Of a DNA stretch of 64,000 nt, positions 51,352-62,352 are shown one piece after another. The notes beneath the pieces are model-generated. The model did not search any database, was not told where the DNA came from, and saw only the letters and a program-made list of their open reading frames with translations. The translations under genes and the position numbers were made by a program. The stretch is from Maylandia zebra (taxonomy: Eukaryota; Chordata; Actinopteri; Cichliformes; Cichlidae), in assembly GCF_041146795.1 (NCBI RefSeq), contig NC_135176.1:19293786-19357785 (forward strand), read 5' to 3'. Positions within the stretch are counted from its first letter, which is position 1; every line of letters starts with the position of its first letter.

Positions 51352-51564
51352 TCAATCTGATTTAAGCCCGGACTTTGATTGCGCCACTCCGCCGCAGATT
51401 ATTATAGTTGCAATGGGGATATCAGCAATGAGTTTGACAAAGGTATCGAGACACGGGTCAGTGACTTTTATTAAGAGCCCATTAGGTCTTGTTGTAAAGA
51501 AGTCTTCTTCCGCATTATGTAGTTTTTCTGGGTCATCAAAGATTAGAGAAATCCTTATTTCACG
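51352..51564 (-). other. Unassigned open stretch, possible exon or element relic
   Basis: About 70 minus-strand codons without a Met read as protein-like text (for example ISLIFDDPEKLHNAEEDFF and LIKVTDPCLDTFVKLIADIP). There is no start codon and no clear splice site. It abuts transposon-like sequence. I do not recognise it and it may be chance. Confidence 0.2.
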
Positions 51565-52179
51565 TTAAGCACGACTCAGAAGTAATTTACCTCATTCTGT
51601 CTGCCTCAGTCCGCTTAAAAGCACAGCACAGTGTAGTATGCTAACCCGAATAAAAAGAGAGACACTGTGCTTACATGTGAACTGTATAACTAAAATTATT
51701 TTTCTGCATCAAGCCACTGTTACTTGTGTTACGTGTGATGTTACTGAGAAAAACTTGTTGAAGGTAACACATTAAGAAAAAGAGTTCCTCATAATTCTGC
51801 TAATTATTAGCTCTCTGATCAGAGCTGATGTAAGTTAAAGATTTTTCTGTGCTGCAGTGTCTATCTGCTTTAACAAATCACTTCTATCTGAAGATGACTT
51901 GTGTGTCCAAGCCCAGTGAATAACAAGTTTACTTGGGACTCAGTAAATTAACTCTACCTGAAATACAGTAAAGACGGTTTATGTTAGAACTTTATCTGCT
52001 GTATGGTGACTTTGATTTGCTAGTTATTGGATGGATTATGATGAATGTGGTCCAGATACTCATGTTCCCCTCAGAATGATTTGTAAAACTACAGCAAACT
52101 TTTTTTATACATCATCAATTTTTCACTTTAGCTTAGTTAATGATGAGATAACTGTAGATAGATAAGCTATAGATATAAG

Positions 52180-52530
52180 TCTATGTTTGCTCATGACCTC
52201 TTTTTACAAAATCAGGTCAGCAAGCAAAACTGGCACACAGATATATCTCCAGCCCCAACCACACCTTACGCACAATATTCAAACCTATAGCCACAAAACT
52301 TGGATTACACGTCATGTTATCTAGCAACCACCCGATTAAAATCAGACCAAACACTGCAGCATCAAACATACCAGTTGCATGTCAGATGGGCCAGGTGGAT
52401 TTTTAGCTTATTTTGTACCACTGCTTTTTTCCTCTCTTCAAATACAACATCAATTCAAGTGCACCTCATGAATTTAACACTTTGCGTTTTTGCCGCTTCT
52501 GGTTTGGCATTTTTGTTGCCTTTTAATTTT
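52180..52530. repeat. Dispersed repeat, copy B
   Basis: Same orientation and order as copy A at 26320-26765, including GCTCATGACC, CAAGCAAAACTGGCA, AACATACCAGTTG and CTGGTTTGGCATTT; it lacks the hairpin segment. Confidence 0.65.
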
Positions 52531-52814
52531 AACCATAATGGTTAAAGTATATACGCACTTGTAATTTGTGCTTTCAACAATTAAAATTCATTTTAGGCAT
52601 TCACGACTAATTTTCTGATTAACTATGTTAATCCTGCAACATTACAAAATAACCACATTAACAGTGCAATAATTTAAAATACAGTAAAATAAAATGGAAA
52701 AATAAAATACTATAAATGAATACATGCTGCAAATACTGTACATACAAATGCAGTAAAAAAAATTACTGCAAATTAGATTACAGTAAATAACCATTATTTA
52801 CATTTACAATAACT

Positions 52815-52990
52815 ACTGTAAGCCTTCAGTTAATCCAAAATGCTGCAGCAAGAGTACTGACAGGGACTAGAAGAGAGAGCATATTTCTCCTATATTGGCT
52901 TCCCTTCATTGGCTCCCATACACAATAAAGTGCCTTGAGACAACTGTTGTGATTTGGCACTGTATAAATCGTGTCCTTTAAAAAAATGTT
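52815..52990 (+). mobile_element. LINE fragment (L2/Rex1-like)
   Basis: The frame reads LQLIQNAAARVLTGTRR-like text (seen as CAGTTAATCCAAAATGCTGC), then a jump to the tail AATAAAGTGCCTTGAGACAA and GGCACTGTATAAAT. It is a heavily deleted copy. Confidence 0.65.
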
Positions 52991-54012
52991 TCTGTAACTT
53001 TAATTACTGTGAATGTAATTACAGCCGGACAATTTTTTTCTATGTATAGTACTAGTATTAACTTGTTGGTAGAAACTGACTAGCATTCAGTAGTAGAATT
53101 TACAGCAACCTATTAAGTTCACACAAGGCATAGTAACACAGGTATATAGTGCATTCTTTCTGCTTCTAGTTTGACATTAACTCAGTTTTACTGCGAAACT
53201 AGTTATGAATTTCTAACCCTGCGGGAACTACTGTGGTACGCGTCACTGGTGTTAAAACTGTAATAATGTGTGTCAGCTGCGGCTATAAAAATGTGACACA
53301 GAAAACTGGAAATGGAAAAAAATAACATCAAGTCAAATATAATAATCTGTGCAGATTCTTTTTATTCCTCTGTCTCTCCCACTCTGTGTACACACACGCT
53401 TTATGTATGCTAACGCTTACATACAAATCTTTTAGAAAGCATGCGGTCCTGTGTGGTCACTTATCAACTGCATAACAAGGCCTGTCCTGGCCACTCATTA
53501 TCTATTAACAGCAATAAAACAGGCACACCTAGAGCTACCAGGGGCAAAAGGTTAAACCATGAAAACACTCTTCATTTGAAAAAGCACACAAACGAGTGCC
53601 AACACACCCAGGCGATAAATGAGGCCGATGCACAGGACTCACCTGATTGGCTTAGTTTGGCGAGTGATGTCATCCCCTAGGTGGGTCACACCAGTTTATA
53701 ATAAAAAGGTACACAGATAAGGGTCAACGGCTGCTCAAGAACGGACAAATACGTGGTGCAGAAAGTCCCTGGAGGAAGTACACTGAGTGGATTCAGCAGG
53801 AACTACAGTGGCTACAGCTTCAGAAAAGGGCGTACCTTTTGGAGAGAGGTGCAGAAAAGAGGAAATTAAAGGACCAAATAACAAAGGCTTGAGATAGTCA
53901 CTGAAGCAAACACAAGGAAAAAGAACTTGAGAAAATAAGAAGGGAGAAAAAACTTTATCTTGTCTTGAAACACAGGGAGAGAAAATATAAAAAAGGACTG
54001 CGTGGTTGCACC
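52991..54012 (+). other. Upstream region of claudin 54013
   Basis: Mostly unassigned. A TTATAATAAAAAGG word near 53696-53709 could be a TATA-type promoter for the claudin, with a 5' UTR of about 280 nt. An open frame extends upstream of the claudin ATG to 53965 but lacks claudin features. Confidence 0.35.
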
Positions 54013-54684
54013 ATGGCATCTTTTGGACTTGAGCTGGCCGGCATCACCCTGGCAGTGTTGGGGTGGGCTCTCACTGTGACCAGCTGTGCCCTTCCAATGT
54101 GGAGGGTCTCGGCCTTTATTGGCGCCAACATCGTCACTGCTCAGGTGTACTGGGAGGGTCTGTGGATGAGCTGTGTGGTCCAGAGCACGGGCCAGATGCA
54201 ATGTAAAATCTACGACTCGATGCTGGCTTTACCTCAGGACCTCCAGGCTGCCAGGGCACTCACAGTTGTTGCCATCCTAGTGGGGTTGATTGCTCTCCTC
54301 ATTGCCATGGTGGGAGCCAAGTGCACCAACTGCATCGAGGAGGATGGGGTTAAAGCCAAGGTGATGATCTCTTCTGGAGTGGCGTTCATCATAGCAGGTC
54401 TGGCTCAACTAGTGCCTGTTTCCTGGTCAGCAAACACCATTGTCGTCGAGTTCTACAGTCCAATCGTCCCTGCTGGGCAGAAGATGGAGATCGGGGCATC
54501 ACTGTATGTGGGATGGGCTGCCTCAGCCCTGCTGGTCACTGGGGGAGCTATCCTCTGCTGCAGTTGCCCTCCAAAGGAAGACAAACCACTGAAGTATAAC
54601 ATACAGCCCCAGAGTCGTGCAGCATACTCAGCCGCTCCGATGTCGGCAGCTCAAAGCTCCTATACTAGAAGGGACTATGTGTGA
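54013..54684 (+). CDS. Claudin (claudin-3-like)
   Basis: Single-exon claudin of 223 residues, the longest here. Signature W30, GLW 49-51, C54 and C64 is intact; the second loop has EFYSPIV. Spans lie near 8-28, 80-102, 116-140 and 160-184. I chose the ATG at 54013 ([10 protein letters not shown]) because it matches the family start and directly precedes TM1; an in-frame ATG at 53965 would add 16 charged residues that claudins lack. The tail is long and Ser/Ala/Tyr-rich, ending TRRDYV, a YV PDZ ligand. An AATAAA at 55511-55516 is the first obvious candidate, which would mean an 830-nt 3' UTR. It is on the far side of the young retroelement from the other five claudins and is followed by another plus-strand claudin. 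Confidence 0.97.
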   Translation: MASFGLELAGITLAVLGWALTVTSCALPMWRVSAFIGANIVTAQVYWEGLWMSCVVQSTGQMQCKIYDSMLALPQDLQAARALTVVAILVGLIALLIAMVGAKCTNCIEEDGVKAKVMISSGVAFIIAGLAQLVPVSWSANTIVVEFYSPIVPAGQKMEIGASLYVGWAASALLVTGGAILCCSCPPKEDKPLKYNIQPQSRAAYSAAPMSAAQSSYTRRDYV

Positions 54685-56635
54685 GTGGAAAAGGACAAAA
54701 ACTAAAGAGGATTGGAGGGGATTGCATGCTATTTTTATAAAAATGTAGTTAAACAGATACAAATGTTATGGTGTACGGAAATCTATCGATATTTAGGATG
54801 ACAAGAATGTCACTGAATTTGCAGTTTCTTTAGGACAATGTTTACATATTCTCTATATTTAGTCTAACTGAGCAGATTGAAATTGTGATCATGATCAGTT
54901 ATGGCAAACGATGTGATTCTTTGTCACAGCACTGTGAAGAAACATTTGCAGAGAAAAAAATATTATATATATTTATTCATAATATAACATTCATAGCATT
55001 AGTGTCTGTTGTGGACGGTCGTTATTCTAATGATCAATGTACTGATGACTTTGTATATACAAACTATCATAGATTCAAAGCAGACAGACACCGTAACTGG
55101 AATAAGTTTCATGTGATGACTTTTTGGACGTTCGTACAAAACAGACATGCTGAGTCACAGATGTGAAACAGCATGCAGCTGAGCAAAGTGGAGCTCACCC
55201 TCGGCTTCAAACGAAGGTCAAAAGGGTGGCAAATGTATGATTTATTAGAATGATACGTAAGTAATTTTATTTGTTCATTCTTCCGTATTTTATCATTTGA
55301 TGTTTCTGTATTCCTACCGTTTTTAAATCTGACAAACTTTCATGTATTGTACTTTACTTAATGTCCTTCATTTCTACGTATTCACCTTTGTGTGTTTGAC
55401 AAAAAAATCTTAATATTATCTGATTTTTGATACAACTTTTATAATGCATTTGACTCCATAAATACAAATATTTTATTTTGGAATCTGACTTGATTAAAAT
55501 ACTTTAGGTTAATAAAGTAATTACAAGTAACTACTGGTTTAACATTGATTGACTGTTTAATGTTCTACAAGAGTGCATGTAAACAGGTTTCTAAATTCTG
55601 TAGAAAGAAGAAGAAACTAAGAGTAATACGTAATCCACTGGACAACATTTTAACAACATTTTTTTAAGTAAAGCACAACAGGTCACATAAATAAATGTAC
55701 CAAGTTCATTACACATTCATCAGAGTCTCTTCTGAAACTCACGCGTGAAATCTGATGTCATTTGGGAAAATGTCCCTTCTGTTTATTGTCTGATTCAGTG
55801 CCTTCACAGATACCAACTTTTTCCTGGTTTGAATAGTCAAATTATCCTGACCTTTAGCATGTGAGCAGCCACCCTGTGCTGCGCCATTACAGCACATGAC
55901 TGACTCCGCTCATCAGTACACTGAGTAAACTTTCAACAACCAGGAAAGGCTTTTATTGAAACTACTGAAACTCCTTGGTAATGAGACATAAAGGCCATAG
56001 ATAAAGAAATCTATTCCCATTAATAAGTATTAAAGAAAATACAGACGTTAATCTGAATCTGCAAACTTGTGAGGAGAGTAAATGTGGTTCATCTAAGGTG
56101 TAATGCAGTAATAGAAACACCATCAGCATGTATTCTCCTATTTGTTTGGTGGAGATCTTTATCTTAAATTACTGGGGGGGGGAACAGCTGCTGTTCTGCT
56201 TATGCTAATGCGTTTGTTTTTGGTAACACAGGTGTTAGCTGTTGTAATAGCAGTTGTCATTCATGAAAGGATGATGTAATACATAAACATCTGATCCTGA
56301 TGTTCATGATGAAACTGCAAACAGGCTCCCTTATTTTTTTCAGTCTTGTTTTTATATGTTTGAGCCCTATTTTGGTTTATGACAGCACATTGTTGACATG
56401 CAGTTGTGTGTACAGCAGAAACGTTAAGTCACTAAGCTTGTTATCGTGAGCTGTGCATTTGAAAGAAACGTTTTAGTTTCCATAACCAGCAGAAATTATT
56501 ATGTGAACTGTGTTTTACATATGTAATAAAATCTCTCTTTTTACAGGTTATTAGAAAATCATTACCAAAAATTTTAAAATTCTTAAAAAAATATAATGAG
56601 TCTACTTCCCTAACATGCATTAAAACCCATATAGA
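54685..56635 (+). other. Claudin 3' UTR and intergenic DNA
   Basis: The first 830 nt may be 3' UTR (AATAAA at 55511). The rest is AT-rich with no supported gene. Confidence 0.35.
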
Positions 56636-56860
56636 TCACATTACAGCACATAGTTCCACTCAAAAGTTTGGGGTCAGCTAAAAGTTCAATCATAGGGGGG
56701 TTCATTTCATTATCGTTTTTTGTTTTTAAATAATACTTTTTCAGAACTCATTCTATAAATTGTTTGCTGAATTACAAAGTGATAGGGAGCTTTTGTAGCT
56801 CGCTTTTTCTTGAGTGGACATGTGTGTGTTTCAGGAAAATGATTGGTCAGAGTCTAACCG
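56636..56860. mobile_element. Possible Tc1/mariner MITE end
   Basis: CCACTCAAAAGTTTGGGGTCA is like the ends of a widespread vertebrate Tc1-type MITE. The second end was not found. Confidence 0.4.
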
Positions 56861-57299
56861 ATACTGAGAAGGTCACGCTCTCTCTGTATGCTTAGGGTGT
56901 CAGACAACAGCACTGTTATGTTTTCTCTCTCTTCATATTTGTTCTTGATGCAGTTATTCCGGTTCTCAGAAGAGCTCTGGGATTGTTTTCCAGACACTAA
57001 ATCCTGACTGTCGTTAAAAGTCTGAATGAATGAAACCAAAATAATTACCTGAGGGTTATTTTTCACCATGGTTAAGTTTCTGATTCACAACAAAGCTTTT
57101 GAAGTAGCCTGAGGTCAAAGGATTTTATTTTTTTTGCCCCGTAATGTTAATCACTTAATGCAAAGTAGCATTTACAGTTAGCCAGTAACTTTTTTATGCT
57201 CTTTTTTTTCATTCATTCATATGCAGTGAATTAGAAGGTCAAGTGCCTCGTTTTGGTGTCTTCTTCATTATTACTTTGTACAGTCACAGTTTAATCACA

Positions 57300-57720
57300 C
57301 ACATCAAGTCAAGTCAGGAGGCTTTATTGTCATTCCAACCATGTGCAGCCGTACAATACACAGTGAAACGAGACAACGTTCCTACACGACCATGGTGCTA
57401 CATATAACATATAAAAGACAATCAACACAGGAGTAGATTAAGTGCAAGTGTGCCAAAATTGCAACAAAACAGAAAAAAAGAAAACAAAGGCAGTGTAACA
57501 TCAGACAGAACAGAACGATGCAGACACAAGATAGTGCTATAGAAATGTGCAACAATGACAGTGGTTTGTACAAAATACTGAGCATTTTGCAACAGTAACT
57601 TGATGTATGAAGTGTGATGTGTTTGTGGATAAGATTGTGCAGATAAGTGCTTGGTAGGGACGTGTATGAAGGGATGTGTGAGTCCACCCACGTGATGGTG
57701 AAATCAGTTCCTGGGAGAAA
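57300..57720 (-). mobile_element. LINE-like 3' tail with CTTGA repeats
   Basis: On the minus strand it reads AATGACAATAAAGCCTCC and then tandem TGACT/CTTGA words, the usual style of a fish non-LTR element tail. Minus-strand ORFs here have no motif. It lies 420 bp before the next claudin. Confidence 0.5.
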
Positions 57721-58141
57721 ACAGGTGACATGTTTTACATAGTTCTTGGAATTTAAGAGAGAACTACCTTTGCCCATCCCCCACAAACCACAGCCACACC
57801 TTGCCTCCATCACATCACTGCTCTCTTGCTCTGCCTCAAGCTCCCCTCCTCCACTGTATGTTCACATGTGTGTATTTGTTCTGTGTGTATGTGAAGACAG
57901 CCTCTCGCTGACATCAACACCAGAGGACTCCTCCTTGTTCTCTCGAGGTATAAAGATATCTTGTTTCTGTAGCAGCATCCTAAAGCTACGCCACACCCTC
58001 ATACAGCTGCTCACACTTCAACAAGCACCTGACAGTAAAGCAGAATCCTTTTCACCAAAGACTCACCCGAGGGATTCAGTTTGTTGGACACTGTGGACTC
58101 GCTTTTTGGATTTTGTTCTGTCACCACACACGAGAGCGAAC

Positions 58142-58792
58142 ATGTCGATGGGTATGGAGATCGTGGGCATTGCCTTTGGAGTCATTGGTTTTCTTATAGC
58201 CATATTATCATGTGCCCTACCAATGTGGAGGGTGACTGCCTTCATCGGCGCTAACATCGTCACTGCTCAGATCATCCAGGAGGGTTTGTGGATGAGCTGT
58301 GTTGTCCAGAGCACAGGTCAGATGCAGTGCAAGGTCTACGACTCGCTGCTGGCCTTGTCTCAGGAACTGCAGGCATCCAGAGCAATGATGGTTGTTGCCA
58401 TTATACTCGGAGTGCTGGGCGTCATGATCTCCATAGTCGGCGCCAAGTGCACCAACTGCATTGAAGAGGAAGGAAGCAAAGCCAAAGTGATGATCATCGC
58501 TGGTGTCTTCTTCATCCTCAGTGGCCTCTTGGTTCTCATCCCTGTTTCTTGGACTGCCAATGTTATCATCATGAATTTCTACAACCCTACTCTGCTCACG
58601 TCTCAGAAGATGGAGCTAGGGGCGTCACTCTACATAGGCTGGGCTGCAGCCGGACTGTTTCTGATCGGAGGGGCAATGTTGTGCACTAGCTGCCCACCAA
58701 AAGAAAAGAAATATCTGCCACCCAGGATGGGGTACTCGGCCCCACGCAGCATTAGTGCAGGTGGAGGATATGACAAGAAAGACTACGTCTGA
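58142..58792 (+). CDS. Claudin (claudin-3-like)
   Basis: Single-exon claudin of 216 residues. The start [10 protein letters not shown] and tail [10 protein letters not shown] are very like mammalian claudin-3 (MSMGLEITG start, GYDRKDYV end, from memory). Signature W29, GLW 48-50, C53 and C63 is intact. The residue two before GLW is Gln (IIQEGLW) where most cluster members have Trp (WEGLW). The second loop reads NFYNPTL. The YV end is a PDZ ligand. The open frame continues upstream to 57746, but the added 132 residues are low-complexity, so I start at 58142. The gene is 3.5 kb downstream of the claudin at 54013 on the same strand, consistent with tandem duplication. Confidence 0.97.
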   Translation: MSMGMEIVGIAFGVIGFLIAILSCALPMWRVTAFIGANIVTAQIIQEGLWMSCVVQSTGQMQCKVYDSLLALSQELQASRAMMVVAIILGVLGVMISIVGAKCTNCIEEEGSKAKVMIIAGVFFILSGLLVLIPVSWTANVIIMNFYNPTLLTSQKMELGASLYIGWAAAGLFLIGGAMLCTSCPPKEKKYLPPRMGYSAPRSISAGGGYDKKDYV

Positions 58793-59841
58793 ATTAATGC
58801 TGAAGGATGAAAGGAAAATTATTTTTGTGTGTGAGTTTTTGTCTGTATGCATGTTACTTTTTTTTACCGGAAACCACAGCGTGAATCCGACTGAAAGACT
58901 CCGAGATGAAGATGCTATAGAAATATTAATCTTCTGCTTTGCTTTTAGCTGATATGTTTATTCACATCCTTTTGTTTTGCTTAAAAAAAAAGACTTAGAT
59001 TTTTCAGTGCTTGAACATGGGAGCTTAAACAAATAACTTTATTCTTTTAAGATTTTTAACTGGGAAAATATTTCTACTAAATTCTTGGCATTATGTGAAT
59101 TTGAAAACACCTGTGTGTCGTCCTCTTATTAGCTCTTGGCTGGTTGCGTGGTGTTGTGTTTCACTGAAACCTGCTGTTAAAATGTGATCTGTCATTTCAC
59201 TGACAATGACCAGGAAGAGTCAGCTCTCATTTTACATGCATTTGGTTGGTGTGATTGTTCAGTGTGTGCGTGTGTTTTGCATGACCTGTAATATTTGCTT
59301 AAGAGAGTTTCTGCTGAGACTGAAACTACAGATAGATCCAATACTGCCCCAGGTGAAACTTTGTCTTCCTTTTCACAGTTTCACTGTGTGTGCAAATAGA
59401 AAAGAGTTTTTCATGTAAGGATAACTTTATTTCAAATGTCTGTATATTCATGTGTTTAAAATTTATTTCAAAATGTTCAAATATTCAAATATGTTCTACA
59501 CTATGCTCCTTTCTTTTATTTTTTTATTTTCTGGAAGTTGACAATGAGCGTTAGTCACAATTTTTTCTCAATGATTTTTTAAAGTTTTTGAATAGATTAT
59601 AACCCATGTCTGGTCCATTTTTTTGTTAAGCATATAACCAAGGACCTCTTTAGTGTATATTTATGTGTCCGTGATGCTCCAAGGATCCCATGTTTAGACC
59701 CTTTTAAAAAGTATGTAACCAAGATCCTCTTAGTATATTTATGTTTGTAACACCACAGCAGTTTGCAAAGTACATATGTGTTTGTATTTCACAGATACTG
59801 GTTGGTTTTCTTTGTGTATTTGCTTGGTTGGTTTGTGCAGT

Positions 59842-59843
<2 letters not shown>
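58793..59843 (+). other. Claudin 3' UTR and AT-rich DNA
   Basis: No gene is supported. Two phrases near 59620-59670 and 59690-59740 (AACCAAGGACCTCTTTAGT and AACCAAGATCCTCTTAGTA) form a short imperfect direct duplication. Confidence 0.4.

Positions 59844-59927
<84 letters not shown>
59844..59927 (+). repeat. GT microsatellite, about 42 units
   Basis: Uninterrupted GT repeat of 84 bp. Its open frames on both strands are artefacts. Confidence 0.98.
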
Positions 59928-59929
<2 letters not shown>

Positions 59930-60177
59930 GTTTATAATTTCTTCATTTCTTAAGTGAGTGAAATTGTTCAAATATGTGTCTATGCTTAATTTGCTGTTCT
60001 ATATTGCCATTGTAAATTCAAATGTGTTGAAAATTAACAAAATAATAGTAATACTACTGCTAATAATAATAGTTTTAATAAAATTCTTCTTAGCTAAAGC
60101 AACAACCTTGACTCCTTTATTTAAAAAAAAAATATATATATATATACATAGGTGTGTATATATATATATATATAAAA

Positions 60178-61272
60178 ATTCCCCACTCACCCCTGCGGGC
60201 GGTCAATCCTTCAAGCTCGAGTCCTCTACCAGAGGCCTGGGAGCTTGAGGGTCCTGGGCAGTATCTTAGCTGTTCTCAGGACTGCGCTCTTCTGGACAGA
60301 GATCTCTGCTGTTGTTCCTGGGATCTGCTGGAGCCACTCGCCTAGCTTGGGAGTCACTGCACCTAGTGCTCCGATTACCACTGGGACCACCGCCACCTTC
60401 ACCCTCCACATCTTCTCGAGCTCTTCTCTGAGCCCTTGGTATTTCTCGAGCTGCTCGTGTTCCTTCTTACTAATGTTGCTGTCATTCGGAACCGCTACAT
60501 CAATCACTGCGGCCGTCTTCTCATGTTTGTCTATCACCACTATGTTCGGTTGGTAAGCCACCACCATTTTGTCCGTCTGTCTTAGCTCGGTCATTCTGGT
60601 TGCAGCTTTCCTAGCGGCCTCTTCATGGTTCCCATTCGCCTGTGGGATCCCCAGGTACTTGTAACTGTCCTCTATGTCTGCAATGTTGCCTTCTGGTAGT
60701 TTGATCCCCTCAGTTCTGACTACCTTCCCTCTCTTTGTTGCCATCCGACTACACTTCTCCAGCCCGAACGACATTCTGATGTCATTGCTGTATATCCTGG
60801 TGGTGTGGATCAGTGAATCGATGTATCACTCTTGGCATACAGCTTCATGTCATCCATGTACAGGAGGTGGCTGACAACTGCTCCATTCCGTAGTCGGTAT
60901 CCGTAGCCAGTCTTGTCAATTATCTCACTGAGGGGGTTCAGGCCTATGCAGAACAGCAGTGGGGACAGAGCATCTCCTTGGTAGATCCCGCACTTGATGG
61001 TGACTTGTGCTATGGGCTTGAGGTTGGCCTCCACTGTTGTCCGCCACATCCCCATTGAGTTCCTGATGAAGGCTCTCAGGGTCCTGTTGATCTTATATAG
61101 TTCTAGGCATTCCAGGAACCAGGTGTGGGGCATTGAGTCATAGGCCTCCATGTAATCAATCCAGGCAGTGCACAGGTTGGTCAGTCTGGTCCTGCAGTCT
61201 CGGCTGACTGCTTGGTCTGCCAGTAGATGGTTTGCGCCTCTGGTATTCTTGCCCATCCCTTTCTGTGCCCCG
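60178..61272 (-). mobile_element. Non-LTR retrotransposon, R4/Rex6-type, internally deleted
   Basis: On the minus strand the reverse transcriptase part reads LTNLCTAWIDYMEAYDSMPH, then CGIYQGDALSPLLFCIGLNP and the catalytic LLYMDDMKLYAKSD. A one-base slip near 60810 shifts to the frame of MSFGLEKCSRMATKRGKV and DIEDSYKYLGIPQANGNHEE. It then jumps to the end part TDKMVVAYQPNIVVIDKHEK, DVAVPNDSNISKKEHEQLEK and PRTLKLPGLW, the C-terminal end of this family, which carries a restriction-like endonuclease. The middle (thumb and zinc-finger region) is deleted. The 3' end runs into a TA-rich tail at about 60125-60177. The 5' part is truncated at 61272. Confidence 0.85.
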
Positions 61273-62350
61273 CTCAAGTTCAAGTTCAAGTTCAAATTTT
61301 ATTTGCCACATGCAGTGACAGGTTGCCCTGCAGTGGAATGAACCCGCCCCCCGACCTTACACACACAACACAGACATCACATGGGGATACAAGTCAGAGA
61401 ACGGCTGCATTACAGAAAAACCACTGAAATGTACACTACAATGGGAATGTACAAGAGGAAAAAAAGAGACTTCTACTCATGCTGGGCTATAGGAGGACAG
61501 CATGAGAACAGGAAACAAAAAAAACTCCTCTGCACAGAAAGCACATAAATGTCCAAAGTACAACATTATAGAGCACGTGACCAGCAACAGGGTTGGGTAG
61601 GGGATGAGGAGTAATCCCAGGCAACACAGCAGCCATCCTGCCACTGCGCCGTCTCTCCAGCGCGGGTCCAGACCCGCCTCGTGTTCCCAGGAGGCAACAA
61701 GCATCGAAGCCGTTGGAAGGGGAGGGGGGATGTGTGAATGCTTATCAGTGTAAGTGTGTGTGTGTGTGTGTGTGTCCAGAGTTCAGCTGAGACAGTGTCC
61801 TTCGCCCTACCAGGCTAAGTAAACAGTCTTCCAGCCAACCCAGGTGGCCTTGCATAGAGTGGGAAGAAAAAACACAGTCGTTATCAGGGTGTTGTTGTTC
61901 GGCTCCAGCCTTGAGCCCACAGCTTGCGCCGAAGGGATAGCCGCAATAAAATGGTGATTTTTCTTTTGTGCGAAAAACTCATGAGAATTTCAAAGCTGCT
62001 CTTTAACACGCCGACACCAACACTGGTCTCTCAATCTCCCGTTGGAGAGCCGCGAGTGTTGTCATTCTTGTGCTCAGAGAGCCGATTCTGAGAACTCCCG
62101 ACTGCAGTGAGCTGCTCCACGATGTAATCCAACTTTCTCTCAGAGATGTTATTCTGAGTGGACTTCTCCTTGATGTAGTCCAATGTACGCTCAGAGGTCT
62201 TATTCTGAGTATTCACGGCAGCCGTAAGCTTCTCCAAGATCTAACCATGCTGCACTCAGTGAGCCCATTCTGAGAAGTCGCGCCTCGTCCCATCATTTCA
62301 ATCCCAGCGGGCAGCCTTGGGGGGGGTTTGAACAGCTGGTTCCACTTTCT
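61273..62350 (-). repeat. LINE-like tail joined to unclassified dispersed repeat
   Basis: 61273-61310 holds tandem TTCAAG words before TTTTATTTGCCACATGCAGT, which on the minus strand is an AATAAAA plus (CTTGAA)n tail. Further right (about 62000-62340) is a second copy of the repeat seen at 11720-12019, with three diverged internal units containing CTCAGAG and TTATTCTGAG words. A short GT run lies at about 61755-61773. No gene is supported. Confidence 0.5.
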
Positions 62351-62352
62351 TA

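Noticed and set aside
53965-54012. Upstream in-frame ATG of the claudin at 54013
   Set aside because: It would add 16 charged residues before TM1, unlike any claudin.
57746-58141. 132-residue N-terminal extension of the claudin at 58142
   Set aside because: Low-complexity text with no claudin likeness; the canonical start MSMGMEIVG lies at 58142.
59741-59957. ORFs made of repeated VC or TH residues
   Set aside because: Products of the GT microsatellite.
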